Shown here in pieces: positions 7,783-15,308 of a DNA stretch of 21,835 bases. The stretch covers positions 7,586 to 29,420 of IMG/VR virus record IMGVR_UViG_3300029319_000332, one strand, 5' to 3'. This stretch comes from a virus. The translations under genes were made by a program, and so were the position numbers. A model generated the notes under the pieces. It ran no database searches. It was not told where the DNA came from and saw nothing but the letters and a program-made list of their open reading frames with translations. Position 1 is the first letter of the stretch; the number at the start of each line of letters is the position of its first letter.

Positions 7783-8304
7783 ATGTCTGCCGACTGGTAC
7801 AAATCACAACTAAAGAATAGAAACTACCTATCACCACTTGGTTTTAAATTAGAACTTGAGTTATTTGATGGTGTAGATTTCTTTTGTCAACAGGCAAACA
7901 TCCCAGAAATAACAATGCCTGTAACACAAGTCCCTACAAGGTATCGTTCCGTACCCATCGTTCCTGGTGGAGGAGTGACCTTTGGGGACTTTTCTGTACA
8001 GTTTATTATAGATGAAGATCTAGTAAACTATAATTCTATACAGAAATGGATCAGGCGTAATGGAAATGATGGTGGTGACTCTACTATCGTTCCAGGAGAA
8101 CCAGAGTACAGTGACGGTCGGTTACTGATTACTACCTCAAACTATCAAATAAAGAAAGCAATAGTGTTCAAAGGTTTATTTCCTATCTCTATTACTTCCG
8201 TTCCCTTTGATGCTACAGTGACCGACCAAGAATACTTTACAGCAAATGTTGTATTCAAGTACCACAACTACATGATAACCGACACTAACTTTAATGAACT
8301 TTGA
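7783..8304 (+). CDS. Tail-tube-fold protein (gp19-related; tail completion or tube-associated)
   Basis: This 173-residue protein shows the same signature as the gp19 tail tube protein in this window: an F-C-x-x-A-x-x-P segment near residue 34, then VPTRYRSVPIVPGGGVTFGD, an F-I-I-D-E-D-L segment and a W near residue 90. It is therefore probably a tube-like structural protein, such as a tube terminator, tube initiator or completion factor. I recall this locus being labelled gp3 (tail completion) in some cyanophages, but the sequence alone does not show that, so no symbol is given. A GGGAAG site precedes the ATG. A weak late-like ACTAAATA lies 22 nt upstream (7754-7761). The 3' end overlaps uvsY by 11 nt. 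Confidence 0.75.
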   Translation: MSADWYKSQLKNRNYLSPLGFKLELELFDGVDFFCQQANIPEITMPVTQVPTRYRSVPIVPGGGVTFGDFSVQFIIDEDLVNYNSIQKWIRRNGNDGGDSTIVPGEPEYSDGRLLITTSNYQIKKAIVFKGLFPISITSVPFDATVTDQEYFTANVVFKYHNYMITDTNFNEL

Positions 8305-8770
8305 TTCACTTCGTAATCGCTTTGATAAAATCCGTGAAGATTGGGCAGAAGACTCTGAAGTAGATTTTCAATTCAAGAACAAACAATACACCACAGACCT
8401 TGGTCAGTTAGCTCTTGAGATCCCTTTCCAACACAATAAATATTTAAACCATTACACTGATCTAACAGAAATTAAAACCTCTTTAGAGTTTCAAGCAAGG
8501 CAACTTGTAAGACAGAAGAGAGAATATTACGGTGGAGAAGCTGACGCTAAAACCTATGCAGAAAAACCATTCGGCAACAGCATCAAAACCTCAGAAAAGA
8601 TGAAAGTTTATCTTGAGTCTGACGAAGATATTATAAACATAGAAGCAAAGGTCAAGTACATTGATCAGATGCTATTTTTCTTAGATCAAGTAATGAAACA
8701 AATCTCCAGTCGTGGGTTCCAGATTAACTCTGCTATCCAGTGGGAGAAATTTATAAACGGTAGTGACTAA
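8294..8770 (+). CDS. uvsY: Recombination mediator UvsY
   Basis: The 158-residue product loads the UvsX recombinase onto single-stranded DNA covered by the phage SSB, supporting recombination-dependent replication and repair. Similarity to T4 UvsY (137 residues) is visible in the order W-L-N-K-H-like YLNHYTD, then the basic RQKREYYGGEADAKTY (T4 has LDYYSGRGD), the K-T-S-E-K-M-K-V-Y-L-E-S-D-E-D segment and the C-terminal ISSRGFQI. The start overlaps the preceding tail gene by 11 nt and the stop overlaps the uvsW start as TAATG. T4 also has uvsY and uvsW as neighbours. Confidence 0.92.
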   Translation: MNFDSLRNRFDKIREDWAEDSEVDFQFKNKQYTTDLGQLALEIPFQHNKYLNHYTDLTEIKTSLEFQARQLVRQKREYYGGEADAKTYAEKPFGNSIKTSEKMKVYLESDEDIINIEAKVKYIDQMLFFLDQVMKQISSRGFQINSAIQWEKFINGSD

Positions 8771-10224
8771 TGTCCGACATTGTAATTAAAAAGAAAAATG
8801 AGGTATACGTCACTGTCGCTGGAGCAGCTCACATTCATCATGAGTTGTCTGATTACTTTTCATTTGAAGTACCAGAAGCAAAGTTTCTAAAAAGAAATCC
8901 CAAGTACAAGTACTGGGATGGAACAATTCGTCTATATTCTCCTGCAAATGGTGAGTTGTATGGAGGTTTGTTAGATCATTTATTTGAGTGGGCAGACGAG
9001 AGAGCATATACCGTAGCATATGAAAAGAATGATTGGTACGGTGATGCTAGTGATACCAATGGATTTGTGTCTTTAGAAGGAGTCAAACTCTTCATGGACA
9101 AGATAAGCAATGTCCCACCTCGTGACTACCAGTATGAGGCAGTCTACGAAGCACTTAAGAATAATCGTAAATTACTTCTTTCCCCTACGGGCAGCGGAAA
9201 GAGTTTGATGATCTATTCCCTCGTCAGATACTATTGCGCTACCAACAAGAAAACGCTCATCATCGTGCCTACTACTTCTTTGGTAGAGCAAATGGTTAAC
9301 GACTTCAACGAGTATGGATGGGATGCTGATGCTCATGTTCATAAAATTTATAGTGGAAAAGATAAAGTAACAGAAAAGAAAGTTATAATTTCAACATGGC
9401 AGTCTATCTACAAGTTTCCTAAAAGATACTTTGACGACATTGACTGTGTAATAGGAGATGAAGCACATCTCTTCAAATCCAAATCCCTAACAGGCATTAT
9501 GACTAAATTACATAATGCAAAATATAGATTTGGTTTTACTGGTACGCTTGATGGTAGCAAGACACACAAGTGGGTACTAGAAGGATTGTTTGGATCCTGT
9601 AAACAGGTTACCAAGACTGACGAATTAATCAAGTCTGGTTACCTATCTAAGTTTAGAATCAAGGTATTACTATGTAATCATGCTCCGCAATACTTTGAGT
9701 CATATCAAGAAGAAATTGATTTCCTAGTGCAGCATCGCGGAAGGAATAACTTGATCAAGAATCTAGTAGCGGATATAGAGGGTAACACTCTTGTTCTTTT
9801 TAATTATATCGAAAAACATGGCGAACCGCTATACGAATTGATAAATAATACTGTAGATGAGCAAAGGAAGATATTCTTTGTTCATGGTGGAACAGATGTA
9901 GAAGATAGAGAAGAGGTAAGACATTTAACCGAAACTGAAGATAATGCAGTCATTATCGCTTCTTACGGAACATTCTCCACTGGTATTAACATAAAGCGAT
10001 TACACAACATTATCTTTGCTTCCCCTAGTAAGTCTCGTGTTAGAAACTTACAATCAATAGGAAGGGTCTTACGTAAAGGAGAAGGAAAAGATATAGCGAC
10101 CTTATACGATATCGCTGACGATATCAACGGTAGGAACTACACTCTCAAACATTTAAACGAGAGGGTAAATATTTACCAATCGGAAAACTTCAAATATGAA
10201 GTTATAAAAGTAAACTTACGATAG
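8770..10224 (+). CDS. uvsW: UvsW DNA/RNA helicase
   Basis: The 484-residue superfamily 2 helicase unwinds branched DNA and R-loops, shutting off origin initiation and promoting recombination-dependent replication in T4. Motifs in order: Q-like region PPRDYQYEAV (116-125), Walker A SPTGSGKS (138-145), motif Ia IVPTTSLVEQ (165-174), STW (208-210), DEAH (230-233), motif III FTGTL (256-260), motif V SYGTFSTGINI (398-408) and motif VI QSIGRVLRKGEGK (428-440). The N-terminal 110 residues, including KYKYWDGTIRLY, match the UvsW N-terminal domain that binds DNA. Length is close to T4 UvsW (about 500). The start overlaps the uvsY stop by one base. Confidence 0.95.
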   Translation: MSDIVIKKKNEVYVTVAGAAHIHHELSDYFSFEVPEAKFLKRNPKYKYWDGTIRLYSPANGELYGGLLDHLFEWADERAYTVAYEKNDWYGDASDTNGFVSLEGVKLFMDKISNVPPRDYQYEAVYEALKNNRKLLLSPTGSGKSLMIYSLVRYYCATNKKTLIIVPTTSLVEQMVNDFNEYGWDADAHVHKIYSGKDKVTEKKVIISTWQSIYKFPKRYFDDIDCVIGDEAHLFKSKSLTGIMTKLHNAKYRFGFTGTLDGSKTHKWVLEGLFGSCKQVTKTDELIKSGYLSKFRIKVLLCNHAPQYFESYQEEIDFLVQHRGRNNLIKNLVADIEGNTLVLFNYIEKHGEPLYELINNTVDEQRKIFFVHGGTDVEDREEVRHLTETEDNAVIIASYGTFSTGINIKRLHNIIFASPSKSRVRNLQSIGRVLRKGEGKDIATLYDIADDINGRNYTLKHLNERVNIYQSENFKYEVIKVNLR

Positions 10225-10228
10225 GAAT

Positions 10229-10645
10229 ATGGAAGAAGAATTCTATGCGGTAGTAAAGTTAGTATCAGGTGAAGAGATTATATGTAAGATTTGTTACATG
10301 CCTGAGGAAGATACTTGTCTGATAAGTGAACCAATGAAAGTAGAACATGTAACTAGACATCAGAATCTACAAGGTATTCAAGGATTTACTTTAGTGGAAT
10401 GGTTACATTCTACTTTTGAAGATCTATTTCTTGTACCAAGAAAGCATATCCTTACTATGAGTGAGTGTGATAAGAAAGTAGAGAACTTTTATCTTAAATG
10501 TTTATCAGAAGATAAGAAACAAAAGTCTTTAGCACAACATGTTAATGAAGGTAAGAATGGTAATCCAGAAAAAATACTACCTGGATACGTTGGATCAGTA
10601 GATCAAACGAGAAAATTACTTGAGAAGATATACAAAGGAAGCTAA
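10229..10645 (+). CDS. Small Sm-like (LSm-fold) protein, function unknown
   Basis: The 138-residue product begins with YAVVKLVSGEEIICKICYM and continues with T-C-L-I-S-E-P-M. This is the pattern of an Sm1-type strand pair, in which a hydrophobic strand and a SGEEI turn are followed by a strand ending in a Pro-containing turn. A similar SGEEII pattern is common in small uncharacterised phage proteins. The C-terminal half (about 95-138) is charged, with many Lys and Glu. It starts 4 nt after uvsW behind an AGGA. An RNA-binding role is possible by fold only; I infer no target. A weak stem-loop (10663-10677) follows. Confidence 0.7.
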   Translation: MEEEFYAVVKLVSGEEIICKICYMPEEDTCLISEPMKVEHVTRHQNLQGIQGFTLVEWLHSTFEDLFLVPRKHILTMSECDKKVENFYLKCLSEDKKQKSLAQHVNEGKNGNPEKILPGYVGSVDQTRKLLEKIYKGS

Positions 10646-10662
10646 GATACTATGTTCCTTTG

Positions 10663-10677
10663 AACCTTCACAAGGTT
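10663..10677 (+). other. Weak stem-loop between the Sm-like gene and gene 55
   Basis: AACCTT and AAGGTT pair around a CAC loop, 17 nt after the stop. There is no T-run after it, so it is not a standard intrinsic terminator. It may stabilise the 3' end or be incidental. Confidence 0.3.
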
Positions 10678-10714
10678 ATTGTACTAAGTTTATGAGGATT
10701 CGTCAAGCCCCCTA

Positions 10715-10741
10715 TTGCATGAGTTTTGATTTTGTGATAAT
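10715..10741 (+). promoter_or_regulatory. Sigma70-like extended -10 promoter before gene 55
   Basis: In the 120-nt gap before gene 55, TTGCAT (10715-10720) is followed after 15 nt by GATAAT (10736-10741). A TG at 10733-10734 makes an extended -10 element. A transcript would start about 18 nt before the ATG. This suits the late sigma gene being read by host RNA polymerase with the host sigma factor before late transcription begins. The spacer is shorter than the usual 17 nt, but extended -10 promoters tolerate this. Confidence 0.55.
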
Positions 10742-10765
10742 ATAGGTACATGTAAAAGGAAATAT

Positions 10766-11245
10766 ATGGTCAGGCGTAAAAACACCGAATACTATGTGAA
10801 CAACAAAGAACTATTGGAAGCAATGACTTCCTATAGGGAAAGAGTTATTTACGCAAAGGAACACGACAAACCCAAACCAAGGGTGAGTAACTATGTTGGT
10901 GACTGTTTTTTAAAGATCGCAACTCACCTTTCCTATAAACCAAACTTTGTTAATTATCCATTCAGAGAAGATATGATCTGTGATGGTATTGAGAACTGCT
11001 TGCAGTACATTGATAACTTCGATCCTGAGAAGTCTAAGAACCCTTTTGCATACTTTACTCAAATTATTTACTACGCTTTCCTACGTCGCATACAGAAGGA
11101 GAAGAAGCAACTCGAAATTAAACAAAAAATCCTTGATCATTCTGATGCAGCATCTGTTATGCAGATCGACGACAGTGGTGGTACCTCAGGTTCCGCTGAG
11201 ATGAACACCATTAAAGAAAATATTGAGATCAGGATGAACCGATGA
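10766..11245 (+). CDS. 55: Late transcription sigma factor gp55
   Basis: The 159-residue product is a small divergent sigma factor that directs host RNA polymerase to TATAAATA late promoters, with the sliding clamp gp45 as co-activator in T4. The hallmark is the FDPEKSKNPFAYFTQI stretch followed by Y-Y-A-F-L-R-R-I-x-K-E-K-K (residues about 90-120), which matches sigma region 2 in T4-like gp55. The N-terminal part contains SNYVGDCFLKIATHL. A Shine-Dalgarno, AAAGGA, precedes the ATG, behind an extended -10 promoter. The stop overlaps the next start as ATGA. Both the promoter box it should read (2173) and its clamp partner are in this window. Confidence 0.95.
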   Translation: MVRRKNTEYYVNNKELLEAMTSYRERVIYAKEHDKPKPRVSNYVGDCFLKIATHLSYKPNFVNYPFREDMICDGIENCLQYIDNFDPEKSKNPFAYFTQIIYYAFLRRIQKEKKQLEIKQKILDHSDAASVMQIDDSGGTSGSAEMNTIKENIEIRMNR

Positions 11246-11394
11246 GTGATGGTAAATTGTGGGAGGACATGAGGAGACTTAATACATTGTATGAAGAACT
11301 TATGTGGGGATATGATGATGTGTTAGAATTTACAATTGAGAATGAACGGATTGTTATTTACAACAGAACACAAGAACAACAGCAACAACAATGA
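11242..11394 (+). CDS. Small 50-residue protein with glutamine-rich tail, unknown
   Basis: The frame encodes 50 residues: MSDGKLWEDMRRLNTLYEEL, then a beta-like segment LEFTIENERIVIYNRT and a QEQQQQQ end. It starts within the gp55 stop (ATGA overlap), with AGGA about 8 nt upstream inside gp55, and its own stop overlaps the next start in the same way. This tight coupling supports a real gene despite its length. The helix-plus-strand pattern looks folded. I recognise no family; co-expression with gp55 and gp47 is all the context offers. Confidence 0.72.
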   Translation: MSDGKLWEDMRRLNTLYEELMWGYDDVLEFTIENERIVIYNRTQEQQQQQ

Positions 11395-11621
11395 GTGGAG
11401 ATTACGAATCATATGAATGGAATGATACCCCGTGGGGAAGATTCCGTATCGAGAGCCAACGCTCTGGAACGTGGACTAGCTACAGTGAGGATGGTAAGGG
11501 AATCGTCACCTGCTATTCGAGGGAAGTTTGTATTGAAGTCACTAGATTCCACCTGGAAGGTGTCGCAACCGACTGGTCAACTTCTGGAATCGCTGACGAG
11601 ACAATGGGAGAAAAGAGATGA
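11391..11621 (+). CDS. Small 76-residue protein, unknown
   Basis: The product is 76 residues long and rich in aromatic residues, Ser, Thr and Glu, with strands such as WGRFRIESQRSGTWTSYS and GIVTCYSREVCIEVTRFHLE, suggesting a small beta-sheet fold. There is no signal peptide or membrane segment. It is bracketed by ATGA overlaps with the preceding 50-residue gene and with gene 47. An overlapping frame from 11395 gives a less plausible basic peptide and is treated as a shadow. Function unknown. Confidence 0.72.
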   Translation: MSGDYESYEWNDTPWGRFRIESQRSGTWTSYSEDGKGIVTCYSREVCIEVTRFHLEGVATDWSTSGIADETMGEKR

Positions 11622-12658
11622 AGATTGCAGTAATAACTGATCAACATCTAGATGCTCGTAAAGGAAACCCAGCGTTCTGGGAATTCTTTCAGCAGTTCTA
11701 TGATAATATATTCTTTCCTACTCTCGAAAAAGAAGGTGTAGAAACTATTATTGATTGTGGCGATACTTTTGATAATAGGAAAACAATTGATTTTAATACC
11801 TACAATCGAATTACAGATAATTACTTCTCACGATTAAAGGATTATAATGTGCATATGATTCTTGGTAATCACTGCACATATTATAAGAACACTAATAAAA
11901 TTAATTCACCAGAGCTACTTCTAGACAAGTATGATAATATTAATGTCTATGCTGAGGCAGAAGAAATTAAGTTAGGTAGTAAAACCTTTCTTATGCTTCC
12001 ATGGATTAATAAGGAGAATAAAGAGAATGTTCTTAAGATTCTTGAAACCAGTAACGCAGATATCCTATGTGGTCATCTAGAACTTGCTGGATTTGAGATG
12101 ACTCCTGGTCTTATGATGGATCATGGTATGGATAGAAATCTATTTCATAGATTTAATCGTGTCTGGTCTGGACACTACCATCACAAATCAAAGCATGGTA
12201 ACATACAGTATCTTGGTAACCCATACCAAATTTACTGGAATGACTATAAAGATCAAAGAGGATTTCATATCTATGATACAGAAGCAGATACATTAACTTG
12301 GATTAAGAATCCATATGAAATCTTTCACAAGATCTACTACAATGATATCGAAACAAATTATGATAAAGTAGATGTAAGTCCTTACAAGAATTGCTTTATC
12401 AAGATTATTGTTGAAGAAAAAAGAAAGTATGCTCAGTTTGACTCATTCATTGATAGAATGTATAGGGCAGGAGTTCATGATATTAAAATCATTGAGACTC
12501 TAGTCGATTCAAATATTGATGATGATGCGGACATTGATGTTAAGGATACATTAACTCTACTCAATGAGTACATCGACGAAGTTGAGGTATCCGTAGACAA
12601 GTCCGACCTAAAAAAATTGATGCAGACATTATACATAGAGTCATGTGAGGTAACATGA
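11618..12658 (+). CDS. 47: Recombination endonuclease subunit gp47 (SbcD/Mre11 family)
   Basis: The 346-residue product is the nuclease subunit of the gp46/gp47 complex, which resects DNA ends so that UvsX can start strand invasion. The metallophosphoesterase motifs are in order: D8-Q-H10 (motif I), DCGDTFD (46-52), LGNH (82-85), GHLE (152-155) and SGHYHHK (184-190), giving the two-metal site. The rest is the capping and dimer region. Length is near T4 gp47 (339). The ATG overlaps the preceding stop, and GGGAG lies upstream. The gp46 partner follows after one small gene. Confidence 0.95.
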   Translation: MKIAVITDQHLDARKGNPAFWEFFQQFYDNIFFPTLEKEGVETIIDCGDTFDNRKTIDFNTYNRITDNYFSRLKDYNVHMILGNHCTYYKNTNKINSPELLLDKYDNINVYAEAEEIKLGSKTFLMLPWINKENKENVLKILETSNADILCGHLELAGFEMTPGLMMDHGMDRNLFHRFNRVWSGHYHHKSKHGNIQYLGNPYQIYWNDYKDQRGFHIYDTEADTLTWIKNPYEIFHKIYYNDIETNYDKVDVSPYKNCFIKIIVEEKRKYAQFDSFIDRMYRAGVHDIKIIETLVDSNIDDDADIDVKDTLTLLNEYIDEVEVSVDKSDLKKLMQTLYIESCEVT

Positions 12659-12659
12659 C

Positions 12660-12926
12660 GTGTATATTCTTACTCTAACAGGCAAACCAGAACAGGTATT
12701 TTCTCTTGCTAACCTTTCAGACCGTCAAGTGGTCCCAATGTTTGAACAAGAAGAAGATGCTGAACGCTATGTTTATCTAATAGATGAATGTACAGATCCT
12801 ATGGCTCCAGAATTGGATGTGATAGAGATTGAAAAAGATGCTATAATAAAAGCATGTAAGTCTATGGGTCACGATTACGTTGTGTATTCAGAAGACGATT
12901 TGATTATTCCACCTCTCAGTTTATGA
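12660..12926 (+). CDS. DUF3110-like small protein (cyanobacterial family)
   Basis: The 88-residue product starts at GTG with GAGG 9 nt upstream; no in-frame ATG fits better. The pattern MYILTLTGKPEQVFSLA, then VVPMFEQEEDAERYVYLIDE, then a last part with VIEIEKDAIIKACKSMGHDY, resembles the DUF3110 family of cyanobacteria and plants (strand, F-E-x-x-x-D-A-x-R-Y helix, then a strand and a cysteine-containing helix). The family's function is unknown. It is inserted between gp47 and gp46, coupled by an ATGA overlap to gp46. The match is from memory of the family pattern. If right, it suggests a gene acquired from a cyanobacterial host. Confidence 0.75.
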   Translation: MYILTLTGKPEQVFSLANLSDRQVVPMFEQEEDAERYVYLIDECTDPMAPELDVIEIEKDAIIKACKSMGHDYVVYSEDDLIIPPLSL

Positions 12927-14638
12927 TTACGTTTGAAAAAGTACGTTGGAAAAATTTTTTAAGTACAGGCAATACCTTCTCGGAAGTTGATCTTCGAGTT
13001 GCAAAGACTAATTTAATTGTTGGTAGTAATGGAGCAGGTAAAAGCACCATTCTAGATGCCCTTACTTTTGGTTTGTTTGGAAAACCTTTTCGTAAAATTA
13101 GTAAATCATCTCTAGTGAATAGTGTTAATGATAAGGACACTGTTGTTGAAGTGGAGTTTACGATTGGTAAAAATGAATACCAAGTAATGCGTGCTATCAA
13201 ACCAAACAAACTTGAGATATCAGTAAACGGACAGTTGTTTAATCAAGAAGCAGCAGTCAATGATCAACAAAAGAATTTTGAAAAGAATGTTTTGAAGATG
13301 AACTTCAAATCATTTACTCAGGTTGTAATCTTGGGTGCCTCAACATTTGTTCCCTTTATGAGAATGCCTCTAGGACAGAGGAGGGAAATTATTGAAGACA
13401 TTCTAGACATTCAGATCTTCTCTACGATGAATGATAACCTGCGAGCGAAGGTAAAGATTAATAATGAAGAACTTAGAGAGATTGATTATCAATTAGAACT
13501 AGTTAAGAATAAAATTGCTATCCAGAAAGAACATATGTTGAATCTGGAGAAGAGAGATAAGGAAGAAATTGACAGGAAGAAACAAAAAATTGCTGAATAT
13601 GAGCAGAAGGAAACAGATAACTCAGATATTATTACAAATCTCACACAACAAATCCTAAGACTTAATGAAGAAATGTTGGACTATAAACAGTCCAGTAAAA
13701 AACTCACTAAGTTGAACACATACTTGATGAAGTTAACACATAAACTTAACTCAATCAAGAAAGAACATAAGTTTTTTGAAGACAATCATGTGTGTCCTAC
13801 ATGCACACAAACCTTAGAAGATACTTTTAGAAAAGAAAAAATTTCTAGTGGTAAAAATAAAATACAAGAAATGGAAGAGGGATTTGATGAACTAAACAAT
13901 GCAATTGAAGAAGAACAAACTAGAGTTGAAAGATTCAATGAGTTATCTACAGAGATCAGTGATTTGAATAGTCAGGTAACGCAAACAAACTATGAGATAA
14001 CTTCAATAAGAAAAGCTATCACAGACATTAATAATGAGATCGACGAAATACATAATGATAATGCTGATGCAAAGGCAGAGTACTCTAAGTTAAAAGTTCT
14101 TGTTTCTGATAAGAAAGATTTGTCTGTACAACTAGATGAAACTAGAAAAGATAAAGATACATTAAGTGTTGCATCAAAACTATTGAAAGACAGTGGTATC
14201 AAGACTAGAATTATAAAAACTTATCTACCCACCATGAACAAGATGATTGCACATTATCTTGGAAACATGGAGTTTTACGTTAATTTTACTCTCGATGAAA
14301 ATTTTGAGGAAACGATTAAATCAAGGTATCGCGATGTTTTTTCTTACGAATCGTTCAGCGAAGGAGAGAAAGCTCGTATTGATATTGCTCTTTTGCTCAC
14401 TTGGCGTTCTATTGCTAAGCTTAAGAATAGCGTCGATACTAATTTACTTATCTTAGATGAAATATTTGATGGTTCTCTTGACCAATCAGGTACATCTGAG
14501 TTAGGATGGATCTTGAGAAATTTTGATGATCGTACTAATGTGTTTGTAATCTCACATAAAGAAGCTATGAGTGATAAGTTTGAGAGAACTCTCATTGTAG
14601 AAAAACCAAAGAATTTTAGTACTCTCCGTGAATATTAA
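12923..14638 (+). CDS. 46: Recombination endonuclease ATPase subunit gp46 (SbcC/Rad50 family)
   Basis: The 571-residue SMC-like ATPase partners gp47 in DNA end resection. The N-terminal ATPase half has Walker A GSNGAGKST (34-42). Two long coiled-coil arms (about 170-280 and 300-420) flank a zinc hook C291-P-T-C294. The C-terminal half carries the ABC signature SFSEGEKARID and the Walker B LLILDEIFDGSLD, with an ISH switch near the end. Length is near T4 gp46 (560). The ATG overlaps the preceding stop; no separate Shine-Dalgarno is seen, so coupling is likely. The 3' end overlaps the oxygenase gene by 11 nt. Confidence 0.96.
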   Translation: MITFEKVRWKNFLSTGNTFSEVDLRVAKTNLIVGSNGAGKSTILDALTFGLFGKPFRKISKSSLVNSVNDKDTVVEVEFTIGKNEYQVMRAIKPNKLEISVNGQLFNQEAAVNDQQKNFEKNVLKMNFKSFTQVVILGASTFVPFMRMPLGQRREIIEDILDIQIFSTMNDNLRAKVKINNEELREIDYQLELVKNKIAIQKEHMLNLEKRDKEEIDRKKQKIAEYEQKETDNSDIITNLTQQILRLNEEMLDYKQSSKKLTKLNTYLMKLTHKLNSIKKEHKFFEDNHVCPTCTQTLEDTFRKEKISSGKNKIQEMEEGFDELNNAIEEEQTRVERFNELSTEISDLNSQVTQTNYEITSIRKAITDINNEIDEIHNDNADAKAEYSKLKVLVSDKKDLSVQLDETRKDKDTLSVASKLLKDSGIKTRIIKTYLPTMNKMIAHYLGNMEFYVNFTLDENFEETIKSRYRDVFSYESFSEGEKARIDIALLLTWRSIAKLKNSVDTNLLILDEIFDGSLDQSGTSELGWILRNFDDRTNVFVISHKEAMSDKFERTLIVEKPKNFSTLREY

Positions 14639-15260
14639 TTTTGAACCGTTCTTTTCATCAGGTTATGTGCATACAGTATTACCAGAAGGAACTAGAAAAA
14701 CATTAGATAATTTAATCTGGTCTGCTGATAGAACAAAGAAAACCAGTCTATCTGGTATACAAACAGACAACTGGTTATTACCAGAAGCAACACCTCTCTT
14801 AGGTCCTGTAATTTTAGAACTGGTCAAGACTTATAAAGATACTCATAAAGAACTGACGGATGAGTATGAGCAGGAAGTTCAAAAAATTATTAGACCAAAA
14901 TATAATTTTGATTCTCTTAGTTTAGAAACTATGTGGGTTAACGTTACTGAAAAGTATATGTACAATCCACCACATAATCATCAAGGTGTATACAGTTGGG
15001 TTCTTTTCCATGATATACCATACTCTTTAGAAGAAGAAAGAAAAGATTATAGAGTTGCATCTTCAAATCAACCCTACCCAGGATGTTTTTATTTTATTCA
15101 TCCTACACATTCTGGACATACATATTGTCAAAATATTGAGATTGATTATAAGTCTAATGGACATATGATATTATTTCCCGCTAGGATCTATCACGGAGTA
15201 AATCCATATTATACAACTGATAAACCTAGAATTAGTTTAGCAGGTAATGTGACACTTTAG
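14628..15260 (+). CDS. Putative 2OG-Fe(II) oxygenase
   Basis: The 210-residue product starts at GTG, 11 nt inside gp46. Its C-terminal half resembles phage 2-oxoglutarate/iron oxygenases (the 2OG-FeII_Oxy_5-like group). MWVNV (102-106) is followed by PPHNHQGVYSWV (114-125), where H116 or H118 would be the first iron ligands, then ILFPARIYHGV (181-191) with the distal ligand H189, and R201-I-S, where the arginine would hold 2-oxoglutarate. The usual H-x-D is replaced by H-x-H, so activity is not certain. Such genes are common in T4-like cyanophages, but their substrates are unknown. The stop lies inside a hairpin motif that recurs before cobS. Confidence 0.75.
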   Translation: MNINFEPFFSSGYVHTVLPEGTRKTLDNLIWSADRTKKTSLSGIQTDNWLLPEATPLLGPVILELVKTYKDTHKELTDEYEQEVQKIIRPKYNFDSLSLETMWVNVTEKYMYNPPHNHQGVYSWVLFHDIPYSLEEERKDYRVASSNQPYPGCFYFIHPTHSGHTYCQNIEIDYKSNGHMILFPARIYHGVNPYYTTDKPRISLAGNVTL

Positions 15261-15278
15261 AAAGTGGTCCAATAGTGG
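15253..15278 (+). repeat. Upstream motif, copy A (before the VWA/metallopeptidase gene)
   Basis: CACTTTAGAAAGTG forms a 6-bp hairpin around AG and contains the oxygenase stop codon. After one base it continues TCCAATAGTGG. The same composite motif recurs at 17572-17596, before the cobS-like gene, with the first block 13 of 14 identical and the second 9 of 11. Probably a shared regulatory or RNA-processing element for the two genes. Confidence 0.6.
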
Positions 15279-15308
15279 TACACAAGGTCAAATTTATGTG
15301 TACAATAG

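Noticed and set aside
10646-10765. Possible tRNA or small RNA in the gap before gene 55
   Set aside because: Only one 6-bp stem is visible; no cloverleaf, no T-loop or CCA-like end.
11395-11640. 81-residue alternative frame over the 76-residue gene
   Set aside because: It breaks the ATGA coupling chain and gives a less structured peptide.
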